From Flavobacterium sp. 102 (GTDB lineage Bacteria > Bacteroidota > Bacteroidia > Flavobacteriales > Flavobacteriaceae): a stretch of DNA of 64,000 nt. Of this stretch, positions 8,528-18,247 are shown one piece after another. Made by a program: the position numbers and the translations under genes. Numbering within the stretch: position 1 is the first letter of the stretch; every line of letters starts with the position of its first letter. The DNA lies in assembly GCF_003634615.1 (NCBI RefSeq), contig NZ_RBKX01000001.1, positions 124,001 through 188,000 of the forward strand, written 5' to 3'. Below the pieces are notes generated by a model that saw only the letters and a program-made list of their open reading frames with translations, did not search any database and was not told the DNA's origin.

Positions 8528-11500
8528 TTAAAATTTAAGATCTACACCAAAACTAAAAATCCTTGGTGTTGGATATTGAGCTTGATCATTACCTCTATTA
8601 CTTTCCGCATCTAAACCTTCCCATTTGGTCCAAGTGTATAAGTTTTCTCCTTGAACATAGAAACTTAAACCTGTAATAAATGTTTTATCAAGGAATTTCT
8701 TAGGCACTCTATAACCTACTTGAAGGTATCTTAATCTAACATAGGAAGCATCCTTCAAAAATCTGTCTGAATTAGCCTCAGCACCATAATTAGTAGCATT
8801 TAACGAAGGGACATTAGTGTCTGTATTGGTAGGCGTCCATGCATTTAATAAATCATCTGACACTACAAATTGCCCTAAGGATCCCGGATCGTATAATCCT
8901 TGTAAATCGTAATCAAAACGATAAACATCTTGAACAAAAGTGAAGTTAGTAGAAGCAAAGAAACCTTTATAGTCTAAATCAAACCCAAATCCACCTTGGT
9001 AAATCGGTGTAGATGTTTTTCCTGTAGCTCTACTGTCATCAGCAATACTTGGTGTTTCAGTTAAAGTCCCGTCAGCCGCTTCGAATAACAAGTTACCATT
9101 ATCAGGATTTACACCTGCATAAGGATAAAGGTAGAATTCATAAGGTTGCAAACCATTTCTATTAATAGTAAGTCCTAGATTCTGTTCTCCCCCTTGTGCT
9201 TCAGGTATACCATTTACAGTAGTATTGTTTTTGGAAACATTCCCTCTTACTGTAAACTTAAAGTTTTCATTACGCACCACATCATATGCTAAAGACAATT
9301 CAAAACCTTTATTAGTTAATTCAATATCAGAATTTCTGTTAATCAGCGTTTGACCAGTAATTGGAGATATAGGTTCAGTATTAAGCAAATCTACAGTTAA
9401 TCTATTGTAATAATCTAAAGTACCTCTTACCCTGTTTTTGAAAAATTCAAAATCTATACCAACATTCCATTGCGTAGTAGTTTCCCATCGTAAATCATCA
9501 ACACCTAAAGTTACTGCATAACTTGCGGCACCATTGTATTGACCCGGAACAGTAGCACTATTAGCATAAGTATCTCTAGTTAGCGGTGGTTGTAAACTTG
9601 TCCATTCAGTACCCGCTTGGATTCGTTCATTTCCAGTTGTACCATAAGAGGCTCTTAACTTTAAAACTTGAAACCCACTGTTTTCCATGAATTTTTCTTT
9701 GTTGATATTCCATCTACCTGCTACAGACCAAAAAGTACCCCAGTAATAGTCTTCTGCAAATCTATTGGTACCATCATATCTTACTGTACCAACTACTCCT
9801 AAACGGTCATTAAAGTCATAATCTAAAACCCCAAAATAAGAAAGCAAAGCATATTTTATTTTAGAAGCATTTCCAGTTGGCCCATAAAAATCATGAGCCG
9901 TAATGTCGGCTAAATAACCGGCACCTGTACCCGGAACAAAGGTTCTTGGGTCAAGACCTCTTTGGTTTTGGAAGTCAGTATTTACTTGAGAACCATAGTA
10001 TTCCGCATTACCCAAAGCCGTTACAGTGTGTTTTTCAGCAAATGTTTTTTTCCACTCTACTTGCCATAATTGGTTGAAACGGAACTCTCTTCTGAAGGCA
10101 ATACTTTCTGTACCCCCAAATTCTTGTCCCGGATTTAAAAACAAAAACGAGTTAAAAGAAATTGGATGTTGCCACTGAACGATTCTAGTTTCAATATTTT
10201 CAAAAGAAGTTCTAGATCTTGCTGTTACATTTTTGAATAGATTATAACCTAAATCAACGCCGGCACTCATCCTAACCTCATCAGTATCATTAGAGAAAGT
10301 ATTAGCTTTGTCAATCAAAAACAAAGGCGTATACAATAAAGTACCATCAGTATTGTACAAATCAAAAACCTGTTGAGAACTAACATATTCATCAGGACTA
10401 ATATATGGCGCACCCAAAGTAGCGCCTAACACATAGTTTTGATTGATACTTCCCGTACCTAAGCTAACTGCTTGTTGGCTTTTAGAAAAACCTAAACTCG
10501 TATTAAGAGAATAAGTAAATTTATCATTATTTGATTTTCCTGATAAATTATTTCTTAGAGTAAAACGCTTTAAACCTGTATTCTGCAAAATCCCTTCTTG
10601 ATCTAAATAACTTACAGAAGTGTAAGAATTTAAATTTTTTCCCGAAGTTTCAATACTCAATTGGTGATCTGTTGATTTTGCTTGACTGAAGAAGTAGTTA
10701 ACCCAATCAGTATTAATACCATAGGCAGCAATCTCATCATCTGTTAATGAATTACCTCTACCTACACCGTATCTCTTTTCTAAAGTCAATAATTCTCTAG
10801 AATCCGCAAATGAATATTTCGCTTTTTGCAATTCAGTATACCCTGTAGTAGAAGAGTATCTAAAACTTGTCTTAGCATCACCAGTTCCTCCACGTTTCGT
10901 TTTAACAATAATTACACCACCAGAACCTCTATTACCATAAATAGCAGTAGCTGCAGCATCTTTCAACACTGTAACAGATTCAATATCCGTAGGATTGATT
11001 GATCTAAAGTTAATTGCATTGGTAGGTATCCCATCAATTACATACAACGGATCTGTATTACCAGTTAACGAACCAGCACCACGGATAACTACCGAACTTG
11101 CCGCACCCGGTTGACCAGTCCCTGAAGTAATATTCAAACCGGCTACTTGCCCTTGTAATGTTTGGATAAAGGACGCATTTGGACGGTTTTCAATAGTTTT
11201 AGCGTTAACCGTAGTTTGTGCCACTACTGTTGTCCCTTTAGTAGTATTTCTATATCCTTCTACTACTACTTCATCCAATTTAATACCGTCAGTTAATGTA
11301 ACGACATAATTATTGGCCGCACCTACAGTTACACTAGAATTGTTGTAACCTGTAAATGAAATTACTAAAACCTCTCCGGCTTTAGCAGTGATGCTGAATT
11401 TACCATCAAAATCTGCTTGCGCAGAACGAGTAGTACCTTTAACAACAACATTTGCCCCAGGAAGTGGTCCAGTTTTATCTGAAACAACTCCGGTTACAGT

Positions 11501-11575
11501 TTTCTCTTGTGCAAACGAAAACTGCATTGATAACGCTAGTAAAAGCGTAAAAATCCATTTGAACTTCGATCTCAT
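8528..11575 (-). CDS. SusC/RagA family TonB-linked outer membrane transporter
   Basis: 1015 residues. Signal peptide about 1-23 (FSFAQ). Residues 25-100 are a carboxypeptidase-D-like regulatory domain (VTGVVSDKTGPLPGANVVVKG). LDEVVVEGYR follows, then the plug with the SusC signature (PLYVIDGIPTNAINFRSINP, SVTVLKDAAATAIYGNRG) at about 150-225. The rest is a 22-strand barrel ending FGVDLKF. The protein imports a large nutrient with energy from TonB; the SusD partner follows at once. The length is normal for the smaller SusC proteins. No regulator or glycan enzymes adjoin, so the locus is not a classical polysaccharide utilisation locus. A subtilase lies downstream. Confidence 0.93.
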   Translation of the reverse strand: MRSKFKWIFTLLLALSMQFSFAQEKTVTGVVSDKTGPLPGANVVVKGTTRSAQADFDGKFSITAKAGEVLVISFTGYNNSSVTVGAANNYVVTLTDGIKLDEVVVEGYRNTTKGTTVVAQTTVNAKTIENRPNASFIQTLQGQVAGLNITSGTGQPGAASSVVIRGAGSLTGNTDPLYVIDGIPTNAINFRSINPTDIESVTVLKDAAATAIYGNRGSGGVIIVKTKRGGTGDAKTSFRYSSTTGYTELQKAKYSFADSRELLTLEKRYGVGRGNSLTDDEIAAYGINTDWVNYFFSQAKSTDHQLSIETSGKNLNSYTSVSYLDQEGILQNTGLKRFTLRNNLSGKSNNDKFTYSLNTSLGFSKSQQAVSLGTGSINQNYVLGATLGAPYISPDEYVSSQQVFDLYNTDGTLLYTPLFLIDKANTFSNDTDEVRMSAGVDLGYNLFKNVTARSRTSFENIETRIVQWQHPISFNSFLFLNPGQEFGGTESIAFRREFRFNQLWQVEWKKTFAEKHTVTALGNAEYYGSQVNTDFQNQRGLDPRTFVPGTGAGYLADITAHDFYGPTGNASKIKYALLSYFGVLDYDFNDRLGVVGTVRYDGTNRFAEDYYWGTFWSVAGRWNINKEKFMENSGFQVLKLRASYGTTGNERIQAGTEWTSLQPPLTRDTYANSATVPGQYNGAASYAVTLGVDDLRWETTTQWNVGIDFEFFKNRVRGTLDYYNRLTVDLLNTEPISPITGQTLINRNSDIELTNKGFELSLAYDVVRNENFKFTVRGNVSKNNTTVNGIPEAQGGEQNLGLTINRNGLQPYEFYLYPYAGVNPDNGNLLFEAADGTLTETPSIADDSRATGKTSTPIYQGGFGFDLDYKGFFASTNFTFVQDVYRFDYDLQGLYDPGSLGQFVVSDDLLNAWTPTNTDTNVPSLNATNYGAEANSDRFLKDASYVRLRYLQVGYRVPKKFLDKTFITGLSFYVQGENLYTWTKWEGLDAESNRGNDQAQYPTPRIFSFGVDLKF

Positions 11576-11772
11576 ATTAATTTTATTTGAGTTAGTTATT
11601 CCGCAAACTTCTTAATTTTTTCTTAAATAAACAAATATTACTTCGGAATAATACAATTTATTTGTGTTAAAAAATTCGCGATTAAGTTGATGCCAACAAC
11701 TCAACACTTAATTGACGCGCATTATTGCAAATGGTTGCGTAAGTTTTTATATTTTTATCAAAATTAATTTTT

Positions 11773-12372
11773 ATGTTAAAATTAAGATTCTCATCTCTCA
11801 CTCAAGAATGCGGAACCGATGAAGCCGGAAGAGGATGTTTGGCGGGACCTGTGACCGCTGCCGCAATCATTTTACCTGAAGATTTTAAATTGGATTTGCT
11901 CAATGACTCCAAACAACTTTCAGAAAAAACAAGAGAGCTATTAAAGCCCATGATTGAAGCCCAAGCCATCAGCTATAGCGTTACCCATCTTGATCATACA
12001 GTTGTTGATGAAATCAATATTTTGAATGCCTCTATTAAAGCCATGCAAGAGTCTATTCTTAAACTAAATCCTCTACCTAATTATATAATAGTAGACGGAA
12101 ACCGATTTAAACCTGTAAATGAGATTCCATTTACCACTATTGTTAAAGGAGACAGCAAATACCTCAGTATAGCAGCCGCCTCTGTTTTAGCAAAAACCTA
12201 CAGAGACGAATACATGAATAAAATTCACGAAGAATTCCCAATGTACAATTGGAAAAAAAATAAAGGCTATCCCACAATAGAACATAGAGAGGCGATAAGA
12301 AAATATGGTGTAAGCAAATACCATCGAAAGTCTTTTCGATTATTGCCGGAACAGTTAAAATTAGAATTTTAG
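11773..12372 (+). CDS. rnhB: Ribonuclease HII
   Basis: 199 residues. The N-terminal motif [13 protein letters not shown] carries the first two acidic active-site residues (Asp16, Glu17). [33 protein letters not shown] and the C-terminal [18 protein letters not shown] are standard RNase HII blocks. It cleaves RNA in RNA-DNA hybrids, including single ribonucleotides in DNA, in the cytoplasm. Length is normal. It is convergent with lipB, with only 13 nt between the stop codons and no visible terminator there. Confidence 0.96.
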   Translation: MLKLRFSSLTQECGTDEAGRGCLAGPVTAAAIILPEDFKLDLLNDSKQLSEKTRELLKPMIEAQAISYSVTHLDHTVVDEINILNASIKAMQESILKLNPLPNYIIVDGNRFKPVNEIPFTTIVKGDSKYLSIAAASVLAKTYRDEYMNKIHEEFPMYNWKKNKGYPTIEHREAIRKYGVSKYHRKSFRLLPEQLKLEF

Positions 12373-12385
12373 ACTTCTTAGATTT

Positions 12386-13078
12386 TTAGACAAAAACAGA
12401 ATCAAAAAGGATTGCAAAATGTTTAACAATTTTTTCCTTTATTTCTGTTTCATCGATTTCTCGCCCCAATTCTACATGAAGTGACGTTACTGCCTTGCCT
12501 TTGATACCACACGGAATGATATTGTCAAAGTAACCTAAATTGGCATTGACATTTAAAGCAAAACCATGCATCGTTACCCAACGACTGGCTCGAACACCCA
12601 TCGCACAAATTTTTCGGGCGAATGGTGTACCAACATCTAACCAAACCCCCGTTTCGCCTTCGCTTCTTGTACCGATTATACCATACTCGGCTAAAGTCAG
12701 AATAATAACTTCTTCTAAAAACCTTAAATACTTATGTATATCGGTGAAAAAGTTTTCTAAATCCAAGATTGGATAACCTACAATTTGCCCCGGACCATGA
12801 TAAGTGATATCGCCACCGCGATTGATTTTATAAAAAGTAGCGCCTTTAGCTTCCAATTGTTTTTCGGAAAGCAACAAATTAGAAATATCACCGCTTTTTC
12901 CTAAAGTGTAAACATGCGGATGTTCTACAAAAAGGAAATAATTAGGTGTTATCAAATCAGGATTATTCCTTTTTTGTATTTTGATATCGACAATTTCTTT
13001 AAAAAGTTTTTCTTGGTAATCCCAAGTTTCTTTATAGTCTTTGTTGCCTAAATCTTGGAGCTTGATTATGTTGTTCAT
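12386..13078 (-). CDS. lipB: Octanoyl-[ACP]:protein N-octanoyltransferase LipB
   Basis: 230 residues. RGGDITYHGPGQIVGYP is the LipB signature. The expected catalytic pair is present: Lys156 in RKICAMGVR and Cys190 in IIPCGIKGKAVTSL. It transfers octanoyl from acyl carrier protein to lipoyl domains, the first step of lipoate synthesis. Cytoplasmic. The start codon lies 2 nt after the stop codon of the upstream lipoprotein gene, so translation is probably coupled, although no functional link is known. Confidence 0.96.
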   Translation of the reverse strand: MNNIIKLQDLGNKDYKETWDYQEKLFKEIVDIKIQKRNNPDLITPNYFLFVEHPHVYTLGKSGDISNLLLSEKQLEAKGATFYKINRGGDITYHGPGQIVGYPILDLENFFTDIHKYLRFLEEVIILTLAEYGIIGTRSEGETGVWLDVGTPFARKICAMGVRASRWVTMHGFALNVNANLGYFDNIIPCGIKGKAVTSLHVELGREIDETEIKEKIVKHFAILFDSVFV

Positions 13079-13080
13079 TA

Positions 13081-13902
13081 TTATTCGAATTCCACGTCAA
13101 AGTTTAATTTCTTTGGACTGTCCATATAATCTTTTAACGGATACTCTATCGTAATTGTTTTTCTGTCTTCACTATACAAAGCGTTTTCAACGGAAACTTT
13201 CTTTACTGCTTTTGGAAATTGGTATACTACCTTGTAGTTTGATTGTTCAAAAAACATGTTTAACGATTCTTTTAATTTCAATTCTTCAGAAAGCGCAGCA
13301 CTTTCTTCACTAATTTCACCGGTCGGTTCTTCTTCTTTTTTCTTCTCTTTTTCGGAAACTATCTTTTTGAACATTTTACCATCATAAAAAAATTGGGTAG
13401 CAGAATTATCTTCCAAAGCACTTGGCGCCATGCCCATTCCTCCGGCTTGACCTGTCGGAGATAATGTTTTCATTGATTCTACCGGAGACATCATATCTTG
13501 TAATTCGGCAACCGAATTAAAATCGGTAAACATAGAATAGTTCATGATTCCTTTTTCTTCATTCATAACCATATGAACAGTGAATCTTTCCATTTTTTTG
13601 ATTTTCGCTTGTTCTTCAGGAGATAGCTTGGCAATACTGTCTTGTTTATCGGCAAACATTTCTTTGAAGGTAAAAGTGCTGTCAATATCTTTACTTGGTT
13701 TGTCTTTTTTCTTCTTGCTTTTTTTACTTGGCTTTTCATCCCCTTTAAAAGCGCTTCCCATCATCGACATCATTTTGGCGCCGTCGATATCATAAGCAAA
13801 TTTTCCGCCACCATTTTCGTTAACGATTAATTTTTCGGTAATGGTACAACTGCTGAAATTAAAGAGAATGGTCAGTACTAAAAGTAATTTTATAATTTTC
13901 AT
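13081..13902 (-). CDS. Lipoprotein of unknown function
   Basis: 273 residues. Lipoprotein signal with FNFSSC (Cys19). The N-terminus (TEKLIVNENGGGKFAYDIDGAKMM) suggests a conserved beta-rich domain seen in Bacteroidetes lipoproteins. A Lys-rich low-complexity tract (KKSKKKKDKPSK) lies at about 60-73, and the C-terminal half is mixed alpha/beta. No catalytic motif is recognised. It is first in a two-gene unit with lipB, with a -7 box 23 nt upstream of its ATG. Confidence 0.75.
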   Translation of the reverse strand: MKIIKLLLVLTILFNFSSCTITEKLIVNENGGGKFAYDIDGAKMMSMMGSAFKGDEKPSKKSKKKKDKPSKDIDSTFTFKEMFADKQDSIAKLSPEEQAKIKKMERFTVHMVMNEEKGIMNYSMFTDFNSVAELQDMMSPVESMKTLSPTGQAGGMGMAPSALEDNSATQFFYDGKMFKKIVSEKEKKKEEEPTGEISEESAALSEELKLKESLNMFFEQSNYKVVYQFPKAVKKVSVENALYSEDRKTITIEYPLKDYMDSPKKLNFDVEFE

Positions 13903-13925
13903 GGTTTGGATTTTAAAATTTTCCC

Positions 13926-13933
13926 CAAAGATA
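13926..13933 (-). promoter_or_regulatory. -7 box of the lipoprotein-lipB unit
   Basis: TATCTTTG on the minus strand, 23 nt before the ATG at 13902. It matches TAnnTTTG exactly. Confidence 0.45.
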
Positions 13934-13950
13934 CAAATGATTTACCAATT

Positions 13951-14060
13951 AGCCCCGATTGCAGTGGAAATCAACTTTGCCAAAGTTTTGAGCTTTGACA
14001 AAGTTATTGTAACGAAAAGCGGGAAAAAGGCTAACCGATAAAGCCCGAACTATTCGCTCC
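13951..14060 (+). repeat. Dispersed intergenic repeat, copy B
   Basis: Begins AGCCCCGATTGCAGTGG, then has a variable hairpin core (AACTTTG ... CAAAGTT), then AAAAGCGGGA and AAAGCCCGAAC, and ends TTCGCTCC. The outer parts recur at 34275 and 55724 with a different core each time. It lies between the divergent lipoprotein and lysS genes. Confidence 0.7.
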
Positions 14061-14091
14061 AAATATTTAAAATCATTTTCAAATTTTCAAA

Positions 14092-14122
14092 TTGTCACAT
14101 TTTCAAATTATACCTATCTTTG
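14092..14122 (+). promoter_or_regulatory. Promoter of lysS
   Basis: TTG (14092-14094), 20 nt, TATCTTTG (14115-14122). It lies 21 nt before the ATG. Confidence 0.6.
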
Positions 14123-14143
14123 CACGCTTAAATACAATACGAT

Positions 14144-15835
14144 ATGCAACTTTCGGAACAAGAAATCATTAGAAGAGAGAAACTAAACACTTTACGCGAA
14201 TTAGGAATTAACCCTTATCCTGCGGATTTATTCCCAGTGGATCATACTTCCAAACAGGTTAAGGAAAACTTCGAAGAAGGAAAGAAGGTTGTGTTGGCCG
14301 GTCGAATGATGAGCGACAGAGATATGGGAAAAGCTTCGTTTGTAGAATTACAAGATAGCGAAGGCAGAATTCAGTTGTATTTTAACCGTGATGTGCTATG
14401 TCCGGGCGAAGACAAAACTTTATATACTCAGGTTTTTAGGAAACTGACCGACTTAGGGGATTTTATAGGAATTGAAGGCGAAATGTTTTTAACCAAAGTA
14501 GGTGAAAAATCAGTTCGTGTAGACAAATTCACTTTCTTAAGTAAAACTTTACGTCCGTTACCGTTACCCAAAAAAGACGAAGACGGAAATGTACATGATG
14601 CTTTTAACGATGCCGAATTGCGATACAGAATGCGCTATGTAGATTTAGTCGTAAATCCACAAGTGAAAGAAGTGTTCATTAAAAGAACCAAATTGTTCAC
14701 AGCGATGCGTAACTTTTTCAACGCTGCCGGTTATATGGAAGTAGAAACTCCGGTATTGCAATCCATCGCCGGTGGTGCAGCAGCGCGTCCGTTTATTACG
14801 CATCACAATAGTTTGGACATTCCTTTGTATATGAGAATTGCCAACGAATTGTATTTAAAAAGACTAATCGTAGGTGGTTTTGACGGTGTGTATGAATTCT
14901 CGAAAAACTTCAGAAATGAAGGAATGGACAGAACGCACAATCCGGAATTTACCGCGATGGAAATTTATGTTTCTTATAAAGATTACAACTGGATGATGGA
15001 ATTTGCCGAAAACTTATTGGAATATTGTGCCAATGAAGTAAACGGAACGACAGAATCGGTTTTTGGAGAACACAAAGTAAATTTCAAAGCGCCTTATGCT
15101 CGTGTAACGATGACCGATGCTATCAAACAATTTACCGGCTTTGATATTTCGGGCAAAAGCGAAGCAGAGATTTTTGCGGCAGCTCGCGGAATGAATATCG
15201 AAGTAGATGAAACGATGGGCAAAGGCAAATTGATCGATGAGATTTTTGGCGCCAAATGTGAAGGCAACTTTATCCAACCGACCTTTATTACTGATTATCC
15301 AAAAGAAATGTCTCCGCTTTGTAAAGAACACCGAGACAATCCTGAATTGACAGAGCGTTTTGAATTAATGGTTTGCGGAAAAGAAATTGCCAATGCCTAT
15401 TCTGAACTAAACGACCCAATTGACCAAAGAGAACGTTTTGAAGCCCAATTGCAATTGGCAGAACGCGGCGATGATGAAGCAACACAATTCATAGACAACG
15501 ACTTTTTAAGAGCTTTAGAGTATGGAATGCCACCAACATCCGGAATGGGAATTGGAATGGACCGATTGATTATGTTCTTAACCAATAATCCTTCGATTCA
15601 GGAAGTATTGTTCTTCCCACAAATGCGCCCGGAGAAAAAGCAATTGGATTTAACCGAAGATGAAAAAGTAATCATTGGTTTATTGAAAACAGAAAACAAC
15701 CAAGCTTTAGGACTATTAAAAGAACAATCTCAATTGAGTGGTAAAAAATGGGATGCAGCGATTAAAGGTTTAGCTAAGCATGGTTTAACGAAAGTAGTTG
15801 TTGACGGCGATAACAAAACGGTGGTTTTGAACTAA
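14144..15835 (+). CDS. lysS: Lysyl-tRNA synthetase, class II
   Basis: 563 residues. The N-terminal anticodon-binding OB fold covers about 50-150. The class II core follows: motif 1 around FFNAAGYMEVETPVLQ, motif 2 at FRNEGMDRTHNPEFTAMEIY, and motif 3 at PPTSGMGIGMDRLIM. An extra C-terminal segment of about 60 residues, after FFPQMRPEKK, is common in Bacteroidetes LysRS. It charges tRNA-Lys in the cytoplasm. Single-gene unit with its own promoter and terminator. Confidence 0.97.
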   Translation: MQLSEQEIIRREKLNTLRELGINPYPADLFPVDHTSKQVKENFEEGKKVVLAGRMMSDRDMGKASFVELQDSEGRIQLYFNRDVLCPGEDKTLYTQVFRKLTDLGDFIGIEGEMFLTKVGEKSVRVDKFTFLSKTLRPLPLPKKDEDGNVHDAFNDAELRYRMRYVDLVVNPQVKEVFIKRTKLFTAMRNFFNAAGYMEVETPVLQSIAGGAAARPFITHHNSLDIPLYMRIANELYLKRLIVGGFDGVYEFSKNFRNEGMDRTHNPEFTAMEIYVSYKDYNWMMEFAENLLEYCANEVNGTTESVFGEHKVNFKAPYARVTMTDAIKQFTGFDISGKSEAEIFAAARGMNIEVDETMGKGKLIDEIFGAKCEGNFIQPTFITDYPKEMSPLCKEHRDNPELTERFELMVCGKEIANAYSELNDPIDQRERFEAQLQLAERGDDEATQFIDNDFLRALEYGMPPTSGMGIGMDRLIMFLTNNPSIQEVLFFPQMRPEKKQLDLTEDEKVIIGLLKTENNQALGLLKEQSQLSGKKWDAAIKGLAKHGLTKVVVDGDNKTVVLN

Positions 15836-15839
15836 TATT

Positions 15840-15868
15840 AAAGGAACTCAATTGAGTTCCTTTTTTTA
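15840..15868 (+). terminator. Terminator of lysS
   Basis: A self-complementary AAAGGAACTCAATTGAGTTCCTTT followed by more T, just after the lysS stop codon. Confidence 0.85.
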
Positions 15869-15884
15869 TAAAGTTTTGTTAACG

Positions 15885-15911
15885 TTTAAACCTTTTGAAA
15901 TTGCCGGCGTC
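15885..15911 (+). promoter_or_regulatory. Possible ECF-sigma promoter
   Basis: TTTAAAC, 16 nt, then CGTC, 30 nt before the ATG at 15942. This resembles ECF promoters (AAC at -35, CGTC at -10). No TAnnTTTG box is present. ECF control would suit the Spy/CpxP-like product. This is inference from sequence only. Confidence 0.35.
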
Positions 15912-15941
15912 CTAACTGCATAATCTTAAAAAATAGAAAAA

Positions 15942-16433
15942 ATGAAATCAACGATTCACGAACACCAAAAAAACAATTTTACAACGGTGAGTAAAAATGT
16001 ATTTTTAGCCCTATTATTGTTTGTTGGCATAACTGCAATGGCACAAGAAAAAAAAGAAAGAAGACCTGAAAGAGAAAAATTAACTACAGAACAAAAAGTT
16101 GATTTGCAGGTCAAAAAAATGACCCAAGATTTGAGTCTTAATGACAAACAAGTAAAAGAAGTTCGCGCTATTGTAACTAAGCAAGTAGAAAAAAGGGAAG
16201 AAAAAAGAGCTGAAATGGAAGCCAAAAAAGCAGAGATGAAAATAAAAAAGGCTGAAATGAAAGCTAAAATGACAGAGGAACAAGCAGCTTTAACTACTGA
16301 AATGAAAAAAGTACTGACTCCTGAACAATTCACTAAATGGGAAAAAATTCGTGAAGAGAAAAAAGCCAATGTTAAAGAAAAAATGAAGGAAAGAAGAGGA
16401 AAAAAGGACTCCAAAGAACTTCCTAATGATTAA
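15942..16433 (+). CDS. Spy/CpxP-like periplasmic protein, Lys/Glu-rich
   Basis: 163 residues. An N-terminal signal segment (FLALLLFVGITAMAQ, about 20-35) is preceded by an unusually long polar n-region. The mature part is highly charged and helical, with two LTxxQ-type motifs: KLTTEQKVDLQVKKM (about 47-61) and LTPEQFTKWEKIREE (about 126-140). This pattern is typical of Spy/CpxP and DUF4890-like proteins that act as periplasmic chaperones or metal/stress sensors. The helix between the motifs repeats AEMKxKKAEMK. No cognate ECF sigma or anti-sigma gene adjoins. A second small protein follows, driven by its own promoter. Confidence 0.7.
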   Translation: MKSTIHEHQKNNFTTVSKNVFLALLLFVGITAMAQEKKERRPEREKLTTEQKVDLQVKKMTQDLSLNDKQVKEVRAIVTKQVEKREEKRAEMEAKKAEMKIKKAEMKAKMTEEQAALTTEMKKVLTPEQFTKWEKIREEKKANVKEKMKERRGKKDSKELPND

Positions 16434-16447
16434 TTAAGAAAATAAAT

Positions 16448-16478
16448 TTTGTGTTTCCATTAAAATAAATTAGTTTTG
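16448..16478 (+). promoter_or_regulatory. Promoter of the small periplasmic protein gene
   Basis: TTTG (16448-16451), exactly 19 nt, TAGTTTTG (16471-16478), 30 nt before the ATG. It is the best match to the Bacteroidetes consensus in the window. Confidence 0.7.
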
Positions 16479-16508
16479 GTATTGATATTCAACTAAAAAT
16501 TTATACCA

Positions 16509-16880
16509 ATGAAAAAATTAATTGCTGCTTTAACAATCATGTTAGCATTCACTATCAATGCAAATGCACAAGATAAAAAGAGTGCTACCGCTGCTGAAAA
16601 AGCAAAAAGCGAATCCATAAACAAACAATTTACATCTGTTGAAAAAGCAAAAAAAGAAGCTACAGAGTTAACACTATTATTAGGTTTAAGCGACACTCAA
16701 AACGCTGATTTCTATAGACTTTTTGAACAAAAGCACAGAACTTTGGAGAGCAACTTAACTCCAGAAAGAAAAGCTGAATTGGCTAGAGTGATAGAGGCTA
16801 AAATCAGAGCTTCATTGGACGAAAACCAAATGGGAAAATTAGAAAAAAATCCTGAATTACTTCAAAAATTAATTAACTAA
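16509..16880 (+). CDS. Small periplasmic helical protein
   Basis: 123 residues. Signal peptide 1-20 (MLAFTINANAQ). The mature part is about 100 residues, helical and charged, with LLGLSDTQNADFYRLFEQKH and LTPERKAELARVIEAKI. These resemble the paired helix motifs of Spy-like proteins and the upstream 163-residue protein, although overall similarity is weak. Function unknown; a periplasmic stress or chaperone role is a guess. It has its own strong promoter and shares a bidirectional terminator with hemL. Confidence 0.65.
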   Translation: MKKLIAALTIMLAFTINANAQDKKSATAAEKAKSESINKQFTSVEKAKKEATELTLLLGLSDTQNADFYRLFEQKHRTLESNLTPERKAELARVIEAKIRASLDENQMGKLEKNPELLQKLIN

Positions 16881-16896
16881 GGTTAATATATGATAC

Positions 16897-16928
16897 AAAA
16901 AAGCCCTTTTCGATGAAAAGGGCTTTTT
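16897..16928. terminator. Bidirectional terminator between small protein gene and hemL
   Basis: A 12-bp stem AAAGCCCTTTTC / GAAAAGGGCTTT with loop GAT, with A-run before and T-run after. Confidence 0.92.
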
Positions 16929-16933
16929 TTATT

Positions 16934-18220
16934 TTATAATTTTTGGGCAACTTTATTGATTGCATTAATCGTAAAATCTAAATCTTCATAAGTCAACGCA
17001 TCAGTAATAAACCAGGTTTCATATGCCGATGGCGCAATATAAACTCCTTCGTTCAACAACCCGTGAAAGAATTTCTTAAAGGTTTCATTATCGCCATTTT
17101 TAGCCGTTTGAAAATCGACAACCGGATTCGCATCAAAATGAACTGAAATCATCGATCCTACTCTGTTAATGGTAAACACAATATTATTATCACTCAAAAC
17201 TTTGTGAATACCTTTGTACAAATAAGCGGTTTTTTCTTCCAGTCTTTTAAAAATATCGACATCGTTATTTAAAGCTTCCAACATAGCCAAACCGGCAGCC
17301 ATCGCCAACGGATTTCCTGACAAAGTCCCGGCTTGATAAACCGGTCCAAGCGGCGCTAAATAATCCATGATTTCATGGCGTGCTGCAAAAGCACCAACCG
17401 GCAAACCACCGCCAATAACTTTTCCAAAACAAGCAATATCTGCAGTTACACCATATAATTCCTGCGCGCCACCTTTAGCCAAGCGAAAACCAGTCATGAC
17501 TTCATCAAAAATCAGCAATGCGCCATTGGCATCACAAACTTCACGAAGTGATTGTAAAAACCCATTTTTTGGAGGTACACAACCCATATTTCCGGCAACC
17601 GGTTCGATGATAATAGCAGCGATTTCATTTTTACTGGCTTCGAATAATGCTTTTACATTTTCTAAATCATTGTAGTTCGCCAATAAGGTATCTTTGGCTG
17701 TTCCTTGCGTAACTCCCGGACTGTTTGGTACGCCAAATGTACTTAATCCGCTTCCTGCTGCTATCAAAAAAGAATCCGAATGACCGTGATAACAACCTGA
17801 AAATTTGATAATTTTATCTCTTTTTGTAAATCCTCTGGCGAGACGAATTGCGCTCATACAAGCTTCGGTTCCTGAATTTACAAAACGAATTTTGTCAATA
17901 TTCGGCACCATAGCAATGGCTAACTGAGCGATTTTGGTTTCTAATTCGGTAGGCATTCCGAAGGAAGTTCCTTTTTTAGCTTTTTCAACAACGGCATCCA
18001 CTACAGGTTGGAAAGCATGCCCTAAAATCATTGGCCCCCAAGAATTGATATAGTCAATCAATCGGTTATCATCTTCATCATACAAGTAAGCGCCTTTGGC
18101 ACTTTTGGCAAAAATAGGCGTTCCGCCTACTCCTTTAAATGCTCTTACAGGTGAATTCACACCACCTGGAATCACTTTTTCAGCTTCAGCAAACAACTGA
18201 CTGCTTCTTTGATAAATCAT
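16934..18220 (-). CDS. hemL: Glutamate-1-semialdehyde 2,1-aminomutase
   Basis: 428 residues, normal length. The PLP lysine is Lys267 in [39 protein letters not shown] and FDEVMTGFR are family signatures. It converts glutamate-1-semialdehyde to 5-aminolevulinate in the C5 pathway of tetrapyrrole synthesis. Cytoplasmic. It is the last gene of a three-gene run with the glucosaminidase gene 27 nt upstream; the link between them looks positional only. Confidence 0.96.
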   Translation of the reverse strand: MIYQRSSQLFAEAEKVIPGGVNSPVRAFKGVGGTPIFAKSAKGAYLYDEDDNRLIDYINSWGPMILGHAFQPVVDAVVEKAKKGTSFGMPTELETKIAQLAIAMVPNIDKIRFVNSGTEACMSAIRLARGFTKRDKIIKFSGCYHGHSDSFLIAAGSGLSTFGVPNSPGVTQGTAKDTLLANYNDLENVKALFEASKNEIAAIIIEPVAGNMGCVPPKNGFLQSLREVCDANGALLIFDEVMTGFRLAKGGAQELYGVTADIACFGKVIGGGLPVGAFAARHEIMDYLAPLGPVYQAGTLSGNPLAMAAGLAMLEALNNDVDIFKRLEEKTAYLYKGIHKVLSDNNIVFTINRVGSMISVHFDANPVVDFQTAKNGDNETFKKFFHGLLNEGVYIAPSAYETWFITDALTYEDLDFTINAINKVAQKL

Positions 18221-18247
18221 ATCTTAAATGGGGTTTTTATTTGGAAT

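Noticed and set aside
11596..11651. TTATTCCG ... CGGAATAA inverted repeat upstream of the SusC gene
   Set aside because: Arms of only 8 nt, 40 nt apart, and seen once. Too weak to call an operator.
15956..16414. Minus-strand ORF of 152 codons opposite the Spy-like gene
   Set aside because: The plus strand has a signal peptide and family motifs. The reverse frame is a by-product of Lys/Glu-rich codons.
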